Of a DNA stretch of 64,000 nt, positions 8,574 to 16,212 are shown piece by piece. Each line of letters starts with the position of its first letter. Position 1 is the first letter of the stretch. The DNA comes from Verrucomicrobiota bacterium (GTDB lineage Bacteria > Verrucomicrobiota > Verrucomicrobiia > Opitutales > Opitutaceae). The stretch covers positions 1 through 64,000 of the forward strand of contig JACRKC010000016.1 in the NCBI GenBank assembly GCA_016235555.1, read 5' to 3'. Made by a program: the position numbers and the translations under genes. Under the pieces are notes generated by a model that was not told the DNA's origin, searched no databases, and worked only from the letters and a program-made list of their open reading frames with translations.

Positions 8574-9539
8574 CTATGTGAGCGACGGGAGGGCGGCTTC
8601 GATTTCGGCGCGGTGCGGTTCGAGGCGCGGGGGGAGCGAGAGCTTGGTGCCGAGCGTCTCGGCGGGTTCGTCAAAGGTGAAACCGGGTTGGTCGGTGGCG
8701 ATCTCGAAGAGCACGCCGTTGGGTTCGCGGTAGTAGATCGACTTGAAGTAGGCGCGGTCGATGACGGGGCTCACCTGGTAGCCGCGGCGGCGCAGGAGTT
8801 CGAGAGCGGCGACGTGCGCGGCATCGTCGGCGACGCGGAAGGCGATGTGATGGATCGTGCCGGCGCCGCTGAGGCCGTGCGGGAGGTTGGAGTCGCTGAG
8901 GATGTCGACGTAGGTGCCGGGACCGCCGCCGGCGACGGCGTAGCGGGTGCGGGAGCCGGAGGTCGCGACGAGGCGGTAGCCCATGACCTCGGTGAGGAGC
9001 GTGAGGGTCGCGGCGGGCGCGGGGAGCGCGAGCGTGCTGCTGTGGAAGCCGCGGATGCCGTGTGCGGCGGGAACGTCGGCGGAGGGTGCGGGCGCGCGCG
9101 CGTCGGCCTCGGCGGTGAACACGAGATCGAGCTTGAGGCCATCGGGATCGGCGAGGGAGAGAACGCGGTCGGCGAAGCGCGTTTCCACGGGGCCGGTGGC
9201 GACGTTGAGTTTGGCGAGGCGTTCCTGCCAGAAGGCGAGCGAGTCGGCGGGCAGCGAGAAGCCGGTGGTGTAGGCCTGGCCGGTGCCGGGCCGGCCGCGC
9301 CGGATGCCGATCCACGGGAAGAACGTGAGGGCGGTGCCGGGCGAGCCGAGGTGGTCGCCGTAGTAGAGGTGGTAGGTGCCGGGGTCGTCCTGGTTGACAG
9401 ACTTTTTGACGAAGCGCAGGCCGAGCACGCGCGTGTAGAAGTCGAGGTTGCGCTTCGGATCGCCGGCGATGGCGGTGATGTGGTGGAGGCCGCCGAGGGT
9501 CATCGCGGCGGGGGAGGAGGTGGTGGCGGGAGTGGGCAT
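8574..9539 (-). CDS. VOC ring-cleaving dioxygenase (MhqO-like)
   Basis: The 321-residue protein has two vicinal-oxygen-chelate modules. The first begins LGGLHHITAIAGDPKRNLDFYTRVLGLRFVKKSVNQDDPGTYHLYYGDHLGSPGT, a near-signature of MhqO/PcpA-like dioxygenases. The second contains GIRGFHSSTLAL and GTIHHIAFRV, and ends with YFKSIYYREPNGVLFEIATDQPGF. The metal ligands are probably the His of LHHI, a His in the second module and the Glu of LFEIATD. The family opens hydroquinone rings. I start at the ATG at 9537-9539, because the upstream in-frame ATG would put the operator-like palindrome at 9550-9567 inside the gene. It heads a putative operon with the hydrolase. Confidence 0.88.
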   Translation of the reverse strand: MPTPATTSSPAAMTLGGLHHITAIAGDPKRNLDFYTRVLGLRFVKKSVNQDDPGTYHLYYGDHLGSPGTALTFFPWIGIRRGRPGTGQAYTTGFSLPADSLAFWQERLAKLNVATGPVETRFADRVLSLADPDGLKLDLVFTAEADARAPAPSADVPAAHGIRGFHSSTLALPAPAATLTLLTEVMGYRLVATSGSRTRYAVAGGGPGTYVDILSDSNLPHGLSGAGTIHHIAFRVADDAAHVAALELLRRRGYQVSPVIDRAYFKSIYYREPNGVLFEIATDQPGFTFDEPAETLGTKLSLPPRLEPHRAEIEAALPSLT

Positions 9540-9549
9540 GGCGGACAAG

Positions 9550-9567
9550 TATTTCAATGTTGAAGTA
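9550..9567. promoter_or_regulatory. Operator-like palindrome before the dioxygenase gene
   Basis: TATTTCAA-TG-TTGAAGTA has 8-bp arms with one mismatch and sits 10 bp upstream of the dioxygenase ATG. Its length and position suit a MarR-type repressor, and an MhqR-like regulator is the next gene upstream. The assignment is inferred. Confidence 0.5.
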
Positions 9568-9713
9568 ATTTGCAAGCAGGCAGCGTTGATTGCGACCGTG
9601 ACGAGGCCTCACGCCACGGTCGCAAAGGACGCAAAGGAAGACGGATGGCTCTGACCTTGAAGACGGAGGGCTCTGACCTTGGCGGCCTCCGCGGACTTCG
9701 CGTGAGGCAATAA

Positions 9714-10157
9714 CTATTTCCCCAGGCCGAGCTTTTTGCAGAGGCGGCCGAGGGTGGCCTGTTCGGCGGCGGTCAGGGCGGAAAATTCGCGGACGATGCC
9801 GGCCGCGATCTTGGGGTAGGCGGAGGCGATGAGCCGGCGGCCCTTCGGCGTGAGGGCGACGCGGACGAAGCGGCGGTCGTCGGCACTGCGTTCGCGGGCG
9901 ACGAGGCCGTCGCGCTCGAGGTTGTCGACGACCATCGTGAGGTTGCCGCCGCTTTTGAGGAGCTTGGTCGCGAGCTGCGACTGGCAGAGCGGCCCCAAGT
10001 GGTAGAGCGCTTCGAGCGCAGCGAATTGGGTGAAGGTGATCGTGTCGGGCAGCGCGGCGTGCGAGCGGGCGGTGACCGACTCGGCGGCGCGCATCAGCTT
10101 GATGTAGGCGTCGAGGGCGGCGATTTCGCGAGGGGGGCCGGTGTGGTGGGTGCCCAT
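9714..10157 (-). CDS. MarR-family regulator, MhqR-like
   Basis: The 147-residue protein begins MGTHHTGPPREIAALDAYIKLMRA, the N-terminal pattern of the MhqR branch (MGTHY.G..E..ALDA..KLMRA). A winged-helix region follows: FTQFAALEALYHLGPLCQSQLATKLLKSGGNLTMVVDNLERDGLVARERSADDRRFV, with the DDRR wing typical of MarR proteins. That branch represses quinone-detoxification genes and is released by quinone or electrophile stress. No conserved N-terminal Cys is seen, so a Cys switch is not obvious. GTG (10202) or ATG (10169) starts are possible, but the family N-terminus favours 10157. It lies upstream of the dioxygenase and hydrolase genes. Confidence 0.85.
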   Translation of the reverse strand: MGTHHTGPPREIAALDAYIKLMRAAESVTARSHAALPDTITFTQFAALEALYHLGPLCQSQLATKLLKSGGNLTMVVDNLERDGLVARERSADDRRFVRVALTPKGRRLIASAYPKIAAGIVREFSALTAAEQATLGRLCKKLGLGK

Positions 10158-10240
10158 GCGAGGCAGCATCGCGTTTACGCCGGCTGGCGCAACGCCGATC
10201 ACGCGATTCTCGCGCTCGACGGCGAAGCCGGCTGGCGCAC

Positions 10241-10263
10241 TTTGTAACGTATTACGTTACAAA
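10241..10263. promoter_or_regulatory. 23-bp palindrome TTTGTAACGTA-N-TACGTTACAAA, copy 1
   Basis: Two perfect 11-bp arms flank one central base. The site is 84 bp upstream of the MarR-gene start. An equal site, differing only at the centre, is at 10468-10490. It is probably a regulator-binding site (MarR or TetR type); the binding protein is unknown. Confidence 0.55.
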
Positions 10264-10289
10264 CTCGCCGGACGCGCGCGGGAGGCGGG

Positions 10290-10467
10290 CGGGTAAAGAA
10301 TAGCCGGGGCAAGTTCGGGGGAATTCGACGAATTCCGCCGTGCAACCTTCGACCACTCATTGTAGCGGCGAGCGCCAGCGAGCCGACGCTACTCGACTCG
10401 CTGGCGCTCGTCGCTACCGAACCGGGCCGGAGCAAGCTCCGGGATACCGGGCCGAACGAAAATGAAA
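10290..10467 (-). repeat. About 200-bp repeat with paired GAGCGCCAGCGAG cores, copy 2
   Basis: This is the reverse-orientation copy of the element at 5882-6086. Shared parts are the GGTCGAAGGTTGCA block, two facing cores (10362-10386 and 10393-10417) and the CGTTCGGCCCGGTATCCCGG end. It fills the gap between the MarR gene and rpiB and lies exactly between the two 23-bp palindromes. Confidence 0.85.
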
Positions 10468-10490
10468 TTTGTAACGTAATACGTTACAAA
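10468..10490. promoter_or_regulatory. 23-bp palindrome TTTGTAACGTA-N-TACGTTACAAA, copy 2
   Basis: This has the same arms as the site at 10241-10263, with A instead of T at the centre. It is 21 bp downstream of the rpiB stop codon, an odd place for an operator unless it serves the downstream MarR gene through a loop. Confidence 0.5.
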
Positions 10491-10510
10491 GCGGCCGGGC
10501 GGCGGCGGGC

Positions 10511-10948
10511 TCAGGCGTCGATCTTGGTGATGCGGGCGAGGTGGCGGCCGCCTTCGAAGGGCGTCGCGAGCCAGACGCGCACGAGGTGGAGCGCCTCGGC
10601 CTCGGTGATGGTGCGCTGGCCGAGGGAGATCACGTTGGCGTCGTTGTGGGAGCGGTTCCAGATGGCGACCTGCTCGTTCCAGACCACGCCGCAGCGGATG
10701 CCGCGGACGCGGTTGGCGACGATGGCCTCGCCGTTGCCGGAGCCGCCGAGCACGATGCCGCGCTGAAACTCGCCGCGGGCGACGGCTGCGGCGACGGGGC
10801 GGATGAAATCCGGGTAGTCGCAGCTCGCGTCGGAGTAGGTGCCGAAATCGCGCACGGTGTGCCCCTCGGCGAGGAGCATGGCTTTGAGGGCTTCCTTGTA
10901 GGCGAAGCCGGCGTGGTCGGAGCCGATGGCGATGGAATACGAGGACAT
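10511..10948 (-). CDS. rpiB: Ribose-5-phosphate isomerase B
   Basis: The 145-residue protein matches RpiB/LacA-B sugar isomerases. It has IAIGSDHAGFAYKEALK at the N-terminus, GTYSDASCDYPDFI, and GIVLGGSGNGEAIVANRVRGIRCGVVWN. Most RpiB proteins have a Cys in GILICGTGIG (catalytic base); here the motif is GIVLGGSGNGEAI, so the Cys is replaced. This is the actinobacterial-type active site, which uses a Glu instead (GSGNGE). The enzyme interconverts ribose-5-P and ribulose-5-P. It is cytoplasmic and lies 29 bp downstream of a HAD phosphatase gene in the same orientation, so they are probably co-transcribed. Confidence 0.92.
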   Translation of the reverse strand: MSSYSIAIGSDHAGFAYKEALKAMLLAEGHTVRDFGTYSDASCDYPDFIRPVAAAVARGEFQRGIVLGGSGNGEAIVANRVRGIRCGVVWNEQVAIWNRSHNDANVISLGQRTITEAEALHLVRVWLATPFEGGRHLARITKIDA

Positions 10949-10977
10949 TTTTGGGAGATGGGAGATGGAGTCGGGAA

Positions 10978-11655
10978 TCAGGAGATGAGTTTCCAGAATG
11001 CGGCGGCGTCGGCAAGATCGTCGAGCAGCGCGTCGGGGGCGTGTGCGGCGAGGGTGTCGCGCGAGTGGCTGCCGGTGGCGACGGCGAGCACGCGCGCACC
11101 GATCGCGCGGGCGCAGGCGATGTCGTGGGGCGTGTCGCCGATGATCCAGATGCGCGCGGGCGCGAAGGTCGTGCCGGTATGGGCGCGGGCGCGCGCGAGG
11201 GCGTGGGGGCCGAGGTCGTTGCGGAGTTCGGCGTCGTCGGCGAAGGCGCCGAACGGAAAATAGTCCCACAAGCCGTGGTGGGCGAGTTTCGCGCGGGCGC
11301 CCGCGCGGAGGTTGCCGGTGAGCACGCCTTGGGTGACGCCGGGCCGCGCGGCGACGGCGGCGAGCAGTTCGCGGACGCCGCCCAGCACGCGGGCGCGGGG
11401 ATTGGCGCGCAAGGCCCCGGGCAACGCAGCGATGTAGCCGGCGACGTAGCGGTCGTAGTTCTCGGCGGTGTGCGGGACAGAAAATTTGTCGAAGATGCGG
11501 CGGATGATCCAGCGGTCGGTGCGGCCGGCGAACTCGATGTCGTCGAGCGAGCCGTCGATGCCGAGCGCATCGCGCAGGCCGAGGCGCATGGCAACCATAC
11601 CCGCACCACCGGAGGCAAGGAGCGTGCCGTCGATGTCCCAGAGGAGGAGAATCAT
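10978..11655 (-). CDS. HAD-superfamily phosphatase
   Basis: The 225-residue protein begins MILLLWDIDGTLLASGG, the HAD motif I with nucleophile Asp and acid/base Asp (DIDGT). Motif II is GVLTGN, and motif IV is WIIGDTPHDIACARAIGARVLAVATG. The alpha-helical cap between motifs I and II makes it a subfamily I enzyme like phosphoglycolate phosphatase. Substrate is not determined. I start at the ATG at 11653-11655, immediately before motif I, although upstream codons are open. It probably forms an operon with rpiB. Confidence 0.88.
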   Translation of the reverse strand: MILLLWDIDGTLLASGGAGMVAMRLGLRDALGIDGSLDDIEFAGRTDRWIIRRIFDKFSVPHTAENYDRYVAGYIAALPGALRANPRARVLGGVRELLAAVAARPGVTQGVLTGNLRAGARAKLAHHGLWDYFPFGAFADDAELRNDLGPHALARARAHTGTTFAPARIWIIGDTPHDIACARAIGARVLAVATGSHSRDTLAAHAPDALLDDLADAAAFWKLIS

Positions 11656-11806
11656 GGGGAGTTTGGAAGCGACATGGAGAGGTTTTTCGGCCGGCGGAAT
11701 ACAGGAGCGGTGCCGGACGAGCATCGGGCGGCCGCGATCCGGGTCAACCACGGTGGCAGAGCGCGGGATCGACTCGGGGGAGCGGAGATGAAGACTCGAT
11801 GCCGGC

Positions 11807-13231
11807 ATGGACTCTTCCGAACACTCCCGCGCCGAGCGCCGGTTGGCGCTCATCGTGGCGACGATGGCGTCGTTTTTCACGCCGTTCCTCGCGGCGGCGC
11901 TCAACGTGGCGTTGCCGGTGATCGGCGAGGAGTTGGGAATGCACGCGGTGGCGTTGAGTTGGGTGGCGACCGGGTTCATCCTTGCGACCGCCGTGTGCCT
12001 TTTGCCGGTGGGGCGGCTGGCCGACATGATCGGCCGGAAGCGGGTGTTTGTCGCGGGACTGGCGCTCTTCACCGCGTCGGCGGTGGGCTGCGCCTTGGCG
12101 CGGAGCGGGTGGGGGTTGATCGCGTTCCGCACGTTGCAGGGTGGAGCGAGCGCGATGATGTTTGGCACCGGGGTCGCGATCCTCGCGTCGATCTTCCCTT
12201 CGGGCGAACGGGGACGGGTGCTGGGACTGAACGCCGCGACGGTTTACACGGGATTGTCGGCCGGGCCGTTTCTGGGCGGGCTGCTGACGCACCATTGGGG
12301 CTGGCGGAGCATTTTCGTCGTGAGCGTGCCGGCGGGCCTGGCGACAACGGCGGTGGCGTGGCGGGGACTGAAGGGGGAATGGCGCGGCGAGGTGCGCGGG
12401 CCGTTCGATGTGGTCGGTGCGGCGATGTATGCGGCGGCGCTGGTGGCGTTGACGATCGGGTTTGTGGCGACGCGGGGCATGGCGGCCCTGCCGTGGCTGG
12501 CGGCCGGTGTGGCGTTGCTTGGAGGGTTCATCGTGTGGGAGCGGCGGGTGGAGGCGCCGCTCATCGATGTGCGGCTGCTGACGGAGAACGTGGTGTTCGG
12601 CCGTTCGGGACTCGCGGCGCTGATCAATTACGCGGCGACATTCGCCGTGGCGTTTCTGGTGAGCCTCTACTTGCAATACATCCGGGGCCTCGATCCGCGC
12701 GGGGCGGGGCTCGTGTTGCTCACGCAGTCGCTGACAATGGCGGTGGTGAGTCCCATGGCAGGGCGGTTGTCCGACCGGATTGAACCCCGGATTGTCGCGA
12801 CGGAGGGCATGGTGATCGGAGTCGCCGGCCTCGCGTGGCTTTGCTTCCTCGATCGCGAAACGCCGATGGTGGTGATCGTGGCGGTCCTATTTGTGCTGGG
12901 TGTGGGCTTCGGGTTGTTCTCGTCGCCCAACACCAATGCGATCATGAGCGCGGTGGACAAACGCGACTACGGAGTGGCGTCGGCCATGGTGGGCACGATG
13001 CGCATGGTCGGGCAGATGCTGAGCATGGGAATCGCGGCAGCGGTGCTGGCGTATTTCGTCGGCCCGACCGCGATCACGCCGGCCCTGCACGGACAGTTGC
13101 TCAAGGCGTTGCGCGTGGCGTTCGGGATCTCGGCGGTGCTTTGCGCACTGGGAGTCTGGGCGTCGCTGAGTCGAGGCAACCTGCGGAAAAGCCGAGGTGG
13201 GGCGACTGGAACGCTGGCGGGCAGTGCGTAG
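11807..13231 (+). CDS. MFS drug exporter, EmrB/QacA (DHA2) type
   Basis: The 474-residue protein has about 14 hydrophobic segments, as in the 14-TM DHA2 group. Diagnostic parts are the first segment FFTPFLAAALNVALPVIGEELG with ALSWVATGFILATAVCLLPVGRLADMIGRKRVF (motif A, GRLADMIGRKRV), and FRTLQGGASAMMFGTGVAI. GPFLGGLLTHHWGWRSIFVVSVPAG is motif C. It should be a proton-coupled exporter in the inner membrane. It diverges from the HAD/rpiB pair. No regulator adjoins it, so the substrate is unknown. Confidence 0.92.
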   Translation: MDSSEHSRAERRLALIVATMASFFTPFLAAALNVALPVIGEELGMHAVALSWVATGFILATAVCLLPVGRLADMIGRKRVFVAGLALFTASAVGCALARSGWGLIAFRTLQGGASAMMFGTGVAILASIFPSGERGRVLGLNAATVYTGLSAGPFLGGLLTHHWGWRSIFVVSVPAGLATTAVAWRGLKGEWRGEVRGPFDVVGAAMYAAALVALTIGFVATRGMAALPWLAAGVALLGGFIVWERRVEAPLIDVRLLTENVVFGRSGLAALINYAATFAVAFLVSLYLQYIRGLDPRGAGLVLLTQSLTMAVVSPMAGRLSDRIEPRIVATEGMVIGVAGLAWLCFLDRETPMVVIVAVLFVLGVGFGLFSSPNTNAIMSAVDKRDYGVASAMVGTMRMVGQMLSMGIAAAVLAYFVGPTAITPALHGQLLKALRVAFGISAVLCALGVWASLSRGNLRKSRGGATGTLAGSA

Positions 13232-13289
13232 GAGGCCGCGTGCAGTCGGCCCGCTTTCGCTGGCGAAACGCGTGGCCCGGGGTGGCGCG

Positions 13290-13359
13290 CGTTGACCCCA
13301 GCGCGCTGGTCCGTGGCCTGCTTGGTGATTCGCACCAAGCGCGTTGAGGTCAACGCGCT
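13290..13359. repeat. Palindromic element ending in the AGCGCGTTGA-GG-TCAACGCGCT hairpin
   Basis: The right part (13338-13359) is a perfect 10-bp-arm hairpin also found at 54120-54141. The left part (GCGCGTTGACCCCAGCGCGC) is complementary to it, so a long stem can form across the gap. It lies between convergent genes (MFS and lpd), where it could act as a bidirectional transcription barrier, though it lacks a T-run. Confidence 0.7.
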
Positions 13360-13388
13360 CCACCTCAACCGGACTATGGCGCGTAGCC

Positions 13389-14816
<1,428 letters not shown>

Positions 14817-14821
14817 TGAAA

Positions 14822-14904
14822 GTAGCGAGTAGTGAGTAGCGGGTAGCGAGTAGAGAAAGGGCGAATCGCGAAATGCTCGCTACTCACTACCCGCTACTCG
14901 CTAC
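14822..14904. repeat. GTAGCGAGTAGTGAGTAGCG inverted repeat, operon gap 2
   Basis: The left arm (GTAGCGAGTAGTGAGTAGCG) and right arm (CGCTACTCGCTAC side) are complementary over about 30 bp, with the loop AGAAAGGGCGAATCGCGAAA between them. It fills the gap between the E2 and E3 genes. A nearly identical element fills the E1-E2 gap at 16123-16204. Confidence 0.9.
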
Positions 14905-14910
14905 TTCGAA

Positions 14911-16113
14911 TTAGATTCCGATGATGAGCCGCGCGGGGTCTTCGATCGCCTGCTTCACTTTTACGAGGAAGGTAACGGCTTCCTTGCCGTCGATGAGGCG
15001 GTGGTCGTAGCTCAGGGCGAGATACATCATCGGGCGGATGACGACCTGGCCGTTGAGGGCGATGGGCCGCTCGTTGATCGCGTGGAGGCCGAGGATGGCG
15101 CTCTGCGGCGGGTTGATGATCGGCGTGGAGAGCATCGAGCCGAAAATGCCGCCGTTGGTGATCGTGAAGACGCCGCCGCTCAGGTCGTCGAGGGTGATTT
15201 TGCCGTCGCGGGCGCGCTTGGCGACGTCGGCGATCGCTTTCTCGACGTCGGCCATGCCGAGCGTGTCGCAATTGCGGACGACCGGGACCATGAGGCCCTT
15301 CTCGGTCGAGACGGCCATGCCGATGTCGTAGTAGTGGTTCTGGACGATGCTGTCGCCGTCGAGCTGGGCGTTGACGCCGGGGACTTCGCGCAGGGCGTGG
15401 ACGACAGCTTTCGCGAAGAACGACATGAAGCCGAGCTTGAGCCCGTGTTTCTTGACGAAGTCGTCCTGGTATTTGGCGCGCAGGGCCATCACCGCGGACA
15501 TGTCGACCTCGTTGAACGTGGTGAGCATCGCGGCTTCGTGCTGCGCGGCGACGAGGCGCTGGGCGATCTTGGCCCGGAGGGGGGACAGCTTCTTGCGAGT
15601 TTGCCGCGCGCCGGCCGGTGCGGGGGCGGCCGGCTTGGGCGTAGCGGCGACCGCGGAGGGAGCCGAGGGTTTCGACTCGCTGGCGCTCGTCGCTACGGGT
15701 TTGTCCGTCGCGGCCAGCATGTCGCCCTTGGTGACGCGTCCGCCCTTGCCAGTGCCCGTGACTGTGGCGGGATCGAGGCCGGTCTCGGCGGCGAGACGGC
15801 GGACGGCGGGCGATTGATGAACTTCCTTCGCGGCGGAGGCGGGGGCGGGTTTCGATTCGCTCGTGTCGGCGGTCGCGTCGGTGTCGATGGTCGCGACGAC
15901 CCGGCCGATCTTTACTTCGTCGCCAGCGGCGGCTTTCAAGGTGATGCGGCCGGCGGATTGGGCGGTGGCCTCGCTCGTGATCTTGTCGGTCTCAAGTTCG
16001 AAGAGCGGCTGCTCCTTTTTGACGACGGCGCCGTCGGCGACGTGCCATTTGGCGAGGATGCCGGAGGTGATCGATTCGCCCATCGGCGGGATTTTGACTT
16101 CGAGGAGAGGCAT
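14911..16113 (-). CDS. sucB: Dihydrolipoyl succinyltransferase (E2 of 2-oxoglutarate dehydrogenase)
   Basis: The 400-residue protein starts with a lipoyl domain (1-78; [11 protein letters not shown] with lipoyl-Lys44). A linker follows, then a peripheral-subunit-binding domain ([31 protein letters not shown], about 100-132). A second Ala/Pro linker leads to the catalytic core, which ends in [13 protein letters not shown] with His371 and Asp375. It takes succinyl from E1 via the lipoyl arm and passes it to CoA. The second linker carries VATSASES (140-147), encoded by a 26-bp repeat identical to one in lpdA; a more decayed relative may encode TADTSESKP nearer the N-terminus. The gene lies between those for E1 and E3. 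Confidence 0.95.
   Translation of the reverse strand: MPLLEVKIPPMGESITSGILAKWHVADGAVVKKEQPLFELETDKITSEATAQSAGRITLKAAAGDEVKIGRVVATIDTDATADTSESKPAPASAAKEVHQSPAVRRLAAETGLDPATVTGTGKGGRVTKGDMLAATDKPVATSASESKPSAPSAVAATPKPAAPAPAGARQTRKKLSPLRAKIAQRLVAAQHEAAMLTTFNEVDMSAVMALRAKYQDDFVKKHGLKLGFMSFFAKAVVHALREVPGVNAQLDGDSIVQNHYYDIGMAVSTEKGLMVPVVRNCDTLGMADVEKAIADVAKRARDGKITLDDLSGGVFTITNGGIFGSMLSTPIINPPQSAILGLHAINERPIALNGQVVIRPMMYLALSYDHRLIDGKEAVTFLVKVKQAIEDPARLIIGI
15671..15696 (-). repeat. In-gene core repeat encoding VATSASES (sucB)
   Basis: This is a perfect 26-bp match to 14419-14444. It lies in the codons of the Ala/Pro-rich linker between the E3-binding domain and the catalytic core. Confidence 0.9.
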
Positions 16114-16122
16114 GGCGGAAAA

Positions 16123-16204
16123 GTAGCGAGTAGTGAGTAGCGGGTAGTGAGTAGAGGAAGGGGATTCGCGAAATGCTCGCTACTCGCTACCCACTACTCG
16201 CTAC
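16123..16204. repeat. GTAGCGAGTAGTGAGTAGCG inverted repeat, operon gap 1
   Basis: This has the same structure and nearly the same sequence as 14822-14904, including the GCGAAATGCTCGCTACTC part. It occupies the whole spacer between the E1 stop and the E2 start. Confidence 0.9.
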
Positions 16205-16212
16205 CTTGTGGG

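Noticed and set aside
9597-9713. Small gene between the dioxygenase and the MarR gene
   Set aside because: Short tandem-like wording (GGCTCTGACCTTG twice) and no start with plausible coding; probably a repeat remnant.
10199-10435. Small gene over the repeat between the MarR gene and rpiB
   Set aside because: Its sequence (SVATSASES...LALAATMSGRRL) is just the repeat translated; the other copy at 5.9 kb gives the same peptide.
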